The notes under the pieces were generated by a model. It had not been told where the DNA came from, made no database searches, and saw nothing but the letters and a program-made list of their open reading frames with translations. Positions 1 to 4,787 of a stretch of DNA of 5,908 nt are shown piece by piece. This DNA comes from Streptosporangiaceae bacterium (lineage in GTDB: Bacteria; Actinomycetota; Actinomycetes; Streptosporangiales; Streptosporangiaceae): assembly GCA_025934635.1 (NCBI GenBank), contig JAICWX010000449.1:1-5908 (forward strand), written 5' to 3'. Made by a program: the position numbers and the translations under genes. The stretch's first letter is position 1. Each line of letters begins with the position of its first letter.

Positions 1-1
1 C

Positions 2-376
2 CTGCATACCCCCGGACCAGGCCCGGACCTGATCGTCGAACTGGAAGCCCTCACCACCGAGAACTGCGACCACCGGTTCGAAGCCCGCGGACACGATCCC
101 GGGGTCAAGCTCCGGCACCTGGCCCAGATCCGGCACGCGACCTGCACCAGTCCCGTCTGCCGACGGCCCGCCGCGACCTGCGACTACGAACACAACATCC
201 CCTATGAGGCAGGCGGAAGAACGTGCCTGTGCAACACGGGCCCAAAGTGCCGACACGACCATAGGCTCAAACAGCACCCACGCTGGAACGTGGAGCAGCA
301 CCCGGACGGGACCTTCCGCTGGACCACGCCTTCCGGACGGGCCTACACCACCGAACCGACCCGGTACCCGGTCTGA
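2..376 (+). CDS. HNH endonuclease-like protein, C-terminal fragment (DUF222-associated type)
   Basis: The reading frame is already open at the left edge and ends at TGA 374-376, giving 124 residues; the N-terminal part lies outside the window. The fragment carries a recognisable HNH domain. A Cys pair (C48, C53) is followed by CDYEH (residues 60-64), the IPYEAGG turn (66-72), N78, and C83-R-H-D-H87, then a tail of the PDGTFRWTTPSGRAY kind. This layout matches the HNH domain found at the C-terminus of actinobacterial DUF222 / 13E12-repeat proteins. The Cys residues presumably bind a structural zinc, and H64, N78 and H87 would form the beta-beta-alpha metal nuclease site. The residue before the first His is Glu rather than the more usual Asp. 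Members are predicted DNA nucleases, but the biological role of the family is largely unknown. It converges on the MOSC gene with no intergenic base. The family call is strong; whether the full protein is intact cannot be seen. Confidence 0.85.
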   Translation: MHTPGPGPDLIVELEALTTENCDHRFEARGHDPGVKLRHLAQIRHATCTSPVCRRPAATCDYEHNIPYEAGGRTCLCNTGPKCRHDHRLKQHPRWNVEQHPDGTFRWTTPSGRAYTTEPTRYPV

Positions 377-2161
377 TCACAGGTCCAGGACGAGGTCGCT
401 GGAGGGCTGGGAGCAGCAGATCAGGGTGTCGCCGGGCGCCGGCGCGTCTATCGGCTCGGGCGAGTAGCTGACCGTTCCGGACATCAGGCCGGTCTCGCAG
501 GTATGGCAGACGCCGGTGCGGCAGGACCAGCGGGCCGGCACGTCGCAGGCTTCCGCCAGCTCGAGCAGGCTGCCGTAGCCGGCGGAGTTCCAGCGGGTGG
601 TCAGGCCGCTGCGCGCGAAGGCGATCTCGGGGCCGTCGCCGGGCGGCCCGGCGGGCGGGTGCGGCGGCCGGGCGGGCACGGCCGCTATGCCGGGCGTGCT
701 GCCGGGAGGGGCGCCGAAGATCTCGGTGTGCACGCGGGTCCGGTCGAGTCCCAGGGCGGTCATGGCGGCGGACATCTCGGCCATGAAGCCGGCCGGGCCG
801 CAGATGTAAGCATCGGCGTCGGCCGGCAGGCCGAGGCTGGCCAGCACGGAGGCCGACAGGTGGCCCGCCGTCTGGTAGTCGCGGCCGGGGACCTCATCGG
901 AGCCCGGGTGGCTGTGGCAGACGTACCGGTGCCCGCGGGCCAGGCCCGCCAGCAGGGAACGGGACTCGCCGGCGAACGGCTCCTCGGTCCGGTTACGGGC
1001 ACCGTGCAGCCACCAGATCTCGCGGCCGGATCTTTCGTCGGCCAGGGCGTGCAGCATGGCCAGGACGGGAGTCGCTCCGACGCCCGCGCTGACCAGCAGC
1101 ACCGGGCGGTCCCCGGGCTGGAGGATGAACGTGCCGCGCGGCGCGGCCGCCGCCAGCTGATCACCGGGCCGGACGTGGTCGCGCACGAACTGGCTGCCCG
1201 TGCCGTGCGCTTCGCGCTTGACGCTGATGCGGTAGGAGCCGGCGCCGGGTGCACCGGACAGCGAGTAGCTGCGCAGCAGCGGCGCGGCGCCGGCGGCGAC
1301 ATTCAGCCGCAGGGTCAGGAACTGCCCGGGCTGAGGCGGCGGCAGGGCAGCCCCGGCCGGATCGGCCAGGGACACCGACGTCACCGCGTCGCTTTCCCGG
1401 CTGACCGCGGTCACCGCCAGGGTGCGGAAGCCGGCCCAGGCCGGGGGCGGGCTGACCGCGGTCAGCCCGGCGTTGCCGGCGGCACCGGTCCCGTCCGGCG
1501 TCCCGGCCTGGCCGGCGATGGCGCGGAACGAGGCCTTCCAGCCCTCGGGCAGCGCGGGGATGCGCAGCGTGCTCAGTACCCGGTCGTGATCGTGACCGGG
1601 CAGGTAGAGCAGGCCGTCGATCTCGGCCACGGTCATGGTTTCCGGCCCGGCGGCCACCCGGACGATCTCATCCCCGGCCTGAACGGCGCCCTCCCGCAGC
1701 ACCCGGAAGTAGAACCCGGGCCGGTGGTGGGAGACCAGCAGTGACGGCATCCGGGGCTCGTCCATCCGGATCCCCACCCGGTAGCACGTCACCCGCGGCT
1801 GGGACACCTCGAACAGCGCCTCGCCGATCTGGTAGCGGTCGCCGATGCACACCTGATCGTCGGCCAGCCCGCTGATTGTGAAGTTCTCGCCGAACTGGCC
1901 GTACTCGAAGTCGGTGCGCTTCAGCTCGTCCTGCCAGTACCGGTACGACTCGATCTGGTACACGAAGACCGCGCGGTTCTCGCCGCCGTGCCCGGCCAGG
2001 TCACCCTGGCCGTCCCCGTCGATGTTCAGCCGCCGCACCTGGCTCGGCCCGTCAACCGGACGCTTCCAGATGCCGGTGTGCACCGTCTTCCCGTGCCAGC
2101 TCACGTCCTGCGGCAGGCCCACGTTGACCGACAGGAGGCGGCTGGAAGTCACGGGGTTCAC
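377..2161 (-). CDS. MOSC domain / FAD-NAD(P)H reductase / [2Fe-2S] ferredoxin fusion protein
   Basis: This is a 594-residue cytoplasmic redox protein with no signal peptide or membrane segment. Residues 1-170 form a YiiM-like MOSC domain with GHGGENRAVFVY (57-68), FGENF (90-94) and a Cys in QPRVTCYR (C126), the position expected to hold the molybdenum cofactor. Residues 175-215 resemble the small helical domain after MOSC in YiiM. After a Gly/Ala/Pro linker, residues 245-480 are a ferredoxin-reductase module: RSYS (297-300) for FAD, SAGVGATP (358-365) for NAD(P)H, and CGPAGFM (454-460). A Pro-rich linker (485-510) leads to a plant-type ferredoxin domain with C547-x4-C552-x2-C555 and a fourth ligand at C582 or C583. 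MOSC proteins such as E. coli YcbX and YiiM reduce N-hydroxylated bases using separate reductases; here the electron chain appears built in. The true substrate is inferred, not shown. The start is GTG at 2161. No Shine-Dalgarno is visible; GTG 2152 is an alternative, and the mRNA could be nearly leaderless. Confidence 0.9.
   Translation of the reverse strand: MNPVTSSRLLSVNVGLPQDVSWHGKTVHTGIWKRPVDGPSQVRRLNIDGDGQGDLAGHGGENRAVFVYQIESYRYWQDELKRTDFEYGQFGENFTISGLADDQVCIGDRYQIGEALFEVSQPRVTCYRVGIRMDEPRMPSLLVSHHRPGFYFRVLREGAVQAGDEIVRVAAGPETMTVAEIDGLLYLPGHDHDRVLSTLRIPALPEGWKASFRAIAGQAGTPDGTGAAGNAGLTAVSPPPAWAGFRTLAVTAVSRESDAVTSVSLADPAGAALPPPQPGQFLTLRLNVAAGAAPLLRSYSLSGAPGAGSYRISVKREAHGTGSQFVRDHVRPGDQLAAAAPRGTFILQPGDRPVLLVSAGVGATPVLAMLHALADERSGREIWWLHGARNRTEEPFAGESRSLLAGLARGHRYVCHSHPGSDEVPGRDYQTAGHLSASVLASLGLPADADAYICGPAGFMAEMSAAMTALGLDRTRVHTEIFGAPPGSTPGIAAVPARPPHPPAGPPGDGPEIAFARSGLTTRWNSAGYGSLLELAEACDVPARWSCRTGVCHTCETGLMSGTVSYSPEPIDAPAPGDTLICCSQPSSDLVLDL
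1448..1469. repeat. 22-bp perfect palindrome inside the MOSC-reductase gene, with a 15-bp partial copy at 1399-1413
   Basis: Positions 1448-1469 read the same on both strands; the left half is CGGGCTGACCG. The 15-base stretch GGCTGACCGCGGTCA within it (1450-1464) also occurs at 1399-1413, where only the inner 12 bp are palindromic. The two copies sit 51 bp apart, in the coding stretch for the linker and first strand of the reductase module. They encode the echo LTAVS / VTAVS (residues 233-237 and 249-253). They could be chance in GC-rich sequence, a duplication trace at the domain junction, or a protein-binding or hairpin element. No function is assigned. Confidence 0.6.
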
Positions 2162-2172
2162 GGTACATCAGT

Positions 2173-2187
2173 CGCTTGACTCAAGCG
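2173..2187. promoter_or_regulatory. 15-bp perfect palindrome upstream of the MOSC gene, operator candidate
   Basis: The sequence CGCTTGA-C-TCAAGCG is a perfect 7-bp inverted repeat around a single base. It lies 11 bp upstream of the GTG at 2161, between the divergent MOSC gene and the SDR remnant. The compact size and position suit a repressor operator covering the transcription start. The half-sites resemble those of MerR/SoxR-type boxes in base content but are in the opposite arrangement, so no regulator family is proposed. No convincing -10/-35 pair could be placed around it. Confidence 0.4.
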
Positions 2188-2204
2188 GGAGGCCGCGGAG
2201 GGCG

Positions 2205-2556
2205 ATTAGCGTGGCCACATTTCGTCGCGGGGGCCCGCCGGTCATGCTCGCCGCCGGGAAGGGCTCCATCGTGACCGTCTGCTCGGTCAACTCGGTGCTG
2301 CCCGACCCGGGTCAGCCCCGGCCCGGTGGCCACCGACCTGTGGCTGGGCGACCAGGGGGTCGCGCAGACCGTGAGCCACGCGACCGGCGCCGAGGCCGGT
2401 GACGTCGCCCGTGAGGCCGCGAAGGCCATGGTCACCGGGCGGTTCAGCCGCCCGGAGGAGGTCGCCGACCTCGTCCTGCTGCTGGCCAGCGACCGCACCG
2501 CGAACGTCACCGGTTCCGACTTCAGAATCGACGGCGGGCTGATCCCCACCTGGTAG
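2205..2556 (+). pseudogene. Short-chain dehydrogenase/reductase (SDR) remnant, N-terminally and internally deleted
   Basis: Two segments of one SDR protein lie in different frames. The first, reading PVMLAAGKGSIVTVCSVNS and on to LPDPG, is in frame from at least 2238 (perhaps 2205) to about 2312; it matches the SDR stretch that ends at the catalytic Ser strand. The second starts at 2311 with VSPGPVATDLW, passes through GRFSRPEEVADLVLLLASD and the C-terminal TGSDFRIDGG, and stops at TAG 2554-2556. These second-segment motifs belong about 30 residues further along a normal SDR. The region between them, which carries the YxxxK catalytic Tyr and Lys, is missing, and the joint shifts the frame near 2310-2313. 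The Rossmann TGxxxGIG motif and NNAG strand are also absent, since only about 40 bp separate the remnant from the MOSC promoter region. A 76-residue frame remains open from GTG 2326 but could not be an active SDR. The original substrate cannot be told. Confidence 0.85.
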
Positions 2557-2575
2557 TGGAGACCAGCCCGCCGTC
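2530..2575. terminator. Bidirectional hairpin terminator between convergent SDR remnant and lectin gene
   Basis: Bases 2530-2549 pair with 2556-2575 in a 20-bp stem with two mismatches (2542/2563 and 2545/2560), closed by a 6-base loop. The outer 12 bp, beginning GACGGCGGGCTG, are perfect. It overlaps the last codons of the SDR remnant and lies 15 bp beyond the lectin gene stop, so it can serve transcripts arriving from either side. There is no clear U-tract on either strand. Strong GC stems without U-tracts are often proposed as terminators in actinomycetes. Confidence 0.7.
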
Positions 2576-2590
2576 AGGAAACCCGGGAGA

Positions 2591-3484
2591 CTAGCTCACC
2601 GTCGACGCGAACCAGTGCTGGTTCGTCGCGTTGTTGCACTTCCAGACGATGAGCTGGGTGCCGTCCTTCTTCGAGGAGGCCGGGTCGTCCAGGCAGTACT
2701 GGCCGCCCTTGGCCTTCATCACGAACTCGCCGTTGGTCTTGTGCGTCCACTTCTCGTTGGCGCCGTTGTTGCAGGTGTACAGGATCACCTTGCTGCCGTT
2801 GCCGCCGGTCCGCTGGTCGTTGAGGCACTTGCCGTTGTGCTTCAGGTAACCGTTGGTGTACGTGAAGTACTGCGCCGGGTTGTTCCTGTTGCAGCCGTAG
2901 ATGGTGACCTTGGTCCCGTTGGCGGAGCCGTTGTGCAGCGCGTCGATGCACTTGCCGCCCAGGCCCCGGTACAGGGTGTGCGTACCGCCGCCCGAGGTGG
3001 GCGTCGGGGTCGGCGTGGGGTCCGCGCCCTGCTGCGGCGCGAACTGCAGCGAGATCGACAGGCTGGCCGCGGGCGTCGTGATCTTGGCCTGGGTGGCGCT
3101 CACCGTGACCGCACAGGTATCCGGCTTCGGGAAGGGCAGGACCAGCGTCAGCGTGTTCGGCGTCGTCGCAGTGCCGCCGCCGGTGTTGACCAGGGTCTCG
3201 CCGCCGAGCGTGCACGAGGCCCGCCAGAACGTGTTGACGAGCTGGTTGCCGCCCTTGGTCATGGTCACGGTCATGAAGATCGTGGCTGGCTTGTTGATGG
3301 TGTTGTTGGTGATCAGGCAGTTGGCCGCCTTGCCAGGATCGTTACCGGCCGGGGCAGTGCCCGTCCCGCTGCAGAAGCCGGCGACGTTAGCGTTCGCCGT
3401 GCCGACGCTCACAGTAATCGCACCAGCTGCCAGCAATCCGGTCAAAACCGTACGAAATGCAGCACGAGGTGATATACGGATCAT
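2591..3484 (-). CDS. Secreted ricin-type beta-trefoil (CBM13) lectin with unrecognised N-terminal domain
   Basis: This 297-residue protein is predicted to be exported. Residues 1-32 are a Sec signal peptide: basic start (MIRISPR), hydrophobic core, and ANA as a likely cleavage site after residue 32. Residues 33-150 form a Thr/Asn-rich, probably beta-stranded domain with four Cys (C38, C56, C91, C124) that I do not recognise. A DPTPTPTPTSGGG linker (155-167) leads to a ricin B-type domain of three repeats, each with a Cys pair: C179/C198, C220/C238, C264/C283. The closing QxW motifs are QYF (205-207), EKW (244-246) and QHW (289-291). The CxD sugar-binding Asp is present in repeats one and three (D181, D266) but is Asn222 in repeat two. 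Such domains bind galactose, xylan or other glycans. No catalytic domain is visible. ATG 3484 is chosen because a GAAAGG ribosome site precedes it and the signal peptide starts there; an upstream in-frame GTG at 3550 has neither. Confidence 0.88.
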   Translation of the reverse strand: MIRISPRAAFRTVLTGLLAAGAITVSVGTANANVAGFCSGTGTAPAGNDPGKAANCLITNNTINKPATIFMTVTMTKGGNQLVNTFWRASCTLGGETLVNTGGGTATTPNTLTLVLPFPKPDTCAVTVSATQAKITTPAASLSISLQFAPQQGADPTPTPTPTSGGGTHTLYRGLGGKCIDALHNGSANGTKVTIYGCNRNNPAQYFTYTNGYLKHNGKCLNDQRTGGNGSKVILYTCNNGANEKWTHKTNGEFVMKAKGGQYCLDDPASSKKDGTQLIVWKCNNATNQHWFASTVS

Positions 3485-3490
3485 CAAATG

Positions 3491-3496
3491 CCTTTC
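3491..3496 (-). promoter_or_regulatory. Ribosome binding site of the lectin gene
   Basis: Read on the minus strand this is GAAAGG, six bases before the ATG at 3484. It decides the start in favour of ATG 3484 over the upstream in-frame GTG 3550. Confidence 0.75.
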
Positions 3497-3530
3497 AGCG
3501 GTCGCCTTAATGTCCCCTAGCCCCCATTTG

Positions 3531-3540
3531 TGACGCGTCA
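3531..3540. promoter_or_regulatory. 10-bp palindrome TGACGCGTCA upstream of the lectin gene
   Basis: This perfect palindrome is centred about 51 bp upstream of the lectin ATG, inside the 148-bp gap between the lectin gene and the end of glgA/glgM. Its position suits a promoter-proximal operator. It is short enough to arise by chance, and no regulator is assigned. A minus-strand CTGACG overlapping it could be a weak -35 element, but the matching -10 is poor. Confidence 0.3.
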
Positions 3541-3549
3541 GCGCCGACA

Positions 3550-3563
3550 CTGGTTTACACCAG
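3550..3563. promoter_or_regulatory. Inverted repeat CTGGT-TTAC-ACCAG upstream of the lectin gene
   Basis: A 5-bp inverted repeat with a 4-base AT-rich centre lies 9 bp from the neighbouring palindrome at 3531-3540 and about 66 bp upstream of the lectin ATG. Together they could form a paired operator for control of the secreted lectin. This is inference from position and symmetry only. Confidence 0.3.
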
Positions 3564-3632
3564 ATCCGGTGACTGAGCGGGGAGGATGGCGTTTTATGCC
3601 CGGTTAGGCGAGCCCGGCCCTGAATGGCAGTT

Positions 3633-4787
3633 TTAGCCTCCGTGTACCAATTCGGCGTAGAGATCGGCGGTCTGGGCGGCGATGGCCGGCCAGCCGAATT
3701 CGGCTACCGCGCGCTTGCGCCCGGCCTCGCCCATGGCCCGGGCCCGGCCGGGATCGCGCAGCAGGATGTTCAGGGCGTCCGCCAGGGGTCCCGGCTCGCC
3801 GGGCGGCACCAGCAGCCCCGTCTCACCGTCGGCCACCACCTCGGGAATCCCCCCGGTGCGGGATCCGGCCACCGCGGTCCCGCACGCCATGGCCTCCAGG
3901 TTCACGATGCCGAGCGGCTCGTAGACGGACGGGATGGCGAACACCGCAGCGTGCGTGAGCAGCTGGATGACCTCGGGCTTGGGCAGCATCTCGGGGATCC
4001 AGAACACGCCCGAGCGGGTGGCGCGCAGGCCATCCACCAGCTCGGTCACCTCGGCGAGCTGCTCGGCGGTGTCGGCCGCGCCGGCCAGCAGCACCAGCTG
4101 CGCCTCGGGGATCAGCCCGGCGGCCGCCCGGAGCAGGACGGGCACGCCCTTCTGGCGGGTGATGCGGCCGACGAAGATGACATAGGGGCGCGTCCGGTCG
4201 ACGCCGTAGCGCTCGAGTACGTCAGTATGCGGATCGGGCCGGTACTCGTCGGTATCGATGCCGTTGCGGATCACCCGCACCCGTTCGGGGGAAATCTCGG
4301 GGTAAGCGGACAGGATGTCGGCCCGCATGCCCGCCGAGACGGCCACCACGGCGGCGGCCGCGGCGGCCGAGGTCCGCTCGCACCAGGTCGAGACCTGGTA
4401 GCCGCCGCCCAGCTGCTCGGCCTTCCACGGCCGCAGTGCCTCGAGTGAGTGCATGGTCACGACGTGCGGGATGCCGTAGAGCATCGACGCCAGGTGGCCG
4501 CCCAGGTTCGCGTACCAGGTGTGCGAGTGGACCAGCTGGGCCGAGCCGGCGGCGGCGGCCATGGACAGGTCGGTGGAGACCACCTGCAGCGCCGCGTTGG
4601 CACTGGCCAGCTGGTCCCAGGGGCGGTGCGCCACGGCATCGGGGCGGTCCGCGCCCTGGCAGTGCACCGTGACGTCGACCAGCGGCGTCAGCTCGCGGGC
4701 CAGGTAAGTGACGTGCACGCCCGCGCCGCCGTACACCTCGGGCGGGTACTCGCGGGTCAGCAGGGCCACCTTGAGCCTGCCGGTCAC
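3633..4787 (-). CDS. glgA: GT4 alpha-glucan synthase: glycogen synthase / maltose-1-phosphate synthase
   Basis: This 384-residue cytoplasmic GT-B glycosyltransferase has the actinobacterial GlgA/GlgM layout. The N-terminal [17 protein letters not shown] (19-35) holds the nucleotide-sugar and acceptor loop; [14 protein letters not shown] and [12 protein letters not shown] follow. In the C-terminal half, GRITRQKG (207-214) gives R208 and K213 for the ADP phosphates, and EPLGIVNLE gives the E-x7-E pair (E290, E298). Length and motifs are close to M. tuberculosis Rv1212c (about 387 residues), which was first called glgA and later shown to act as GlgM, making maltose-1-phosphate from ADP-glucose and glucose-1-phosphate. 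Either activity is possible here; GlgM is favoured on similarity. The start is GTG 4787, which overlaps the glgC stop as GTGA and has AGGAGG seven bases upstream. The frame extends further upstream, but only as a shadow of glgC. No clear terminator was found after the TAA at 3633-3635. Confidence 0.93.
   Translation of the reverse strand: MTGRLKVALLTREYPPEVYGGAGVHVTYLARELTPLVDVTVHCQGADRPDAVAHRPWDQLASANAALQVVSTDLSMAAAAGSAQLVHSHTWYANLGGHLASMLYGIPHVVTMHSLEALRPWKAEQLGGGYQVSTWCERTSAAAAAAVVAVSAGMRADILSAYPEISPERVRVIRNGIDTDEYRPDPHTDVLERYGVDRTRPYVIFVGRITRQKGVPVLLRAAAGLIPEAQLVLLAGAADTAEQLAEVTELVDGLRATRSGVFWIPEMLPKPEVIQLLTHAAVFAIPSVYEPLGIVNLEAMACGTAVAGSRTGGIPEVVADGETGLLVPPGEPGPLADALNILLRDPGRARAMGEAGRKRAVAEFGWPAIAAQTADLYAELVHGG

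Noticed and set aside
503..1744. 413-residue rightward open frame opposite the MOSC-reductase gene
   Set aside because: It is rich in Gly, Arg and Ala with no recognisable motif, and is antisense to a gene with complete domain motifs; a GC-rich shadow frame.
2173..2187. SoxR-type box upstream of the redox gene
   Set aside because: The half-sites are in the opposite order (CTTGA then TCAAG) and the centre is one base, unlike the known SoxR box.
2615..3533. Long rightward open frames opposite the lectin gene
   Set aside because: Val/Leu/Ala-rich translations with no motif and no ribosome site; the opposite strand has a signal peptide and a trefoil domain.
3485..3550. Lectin start at GTG 3550
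   Set aside because: It would put 22 polar residues before the signal peptide and has no ribosome site, whereas ATG 3484 has GAAAGG at good spacing.
3588..3638. Possible terminator after glgA/glgM from GC blocks near 3599-3623 and the repeats GTTTTATGCC / GTTTTAGCC
   Set aside because: The GCCCGG blocks are direct, not inverted, and the stems that can form are only three to four base pairs.
4340..4375. GC-only repetitive tract that looks palindromic
   Set aside because: It encodes the poly-Ala helix of glgA/glgM with GCC/GCG codons; simple codon repetition explains it.
3624..4448. 274-residue rightward open frame opposite glgA/glgM
   Set aside because: Low-complexity His/Gly/Arg composition and no family motif; antisense shadow of a clear GT4 enzyme.
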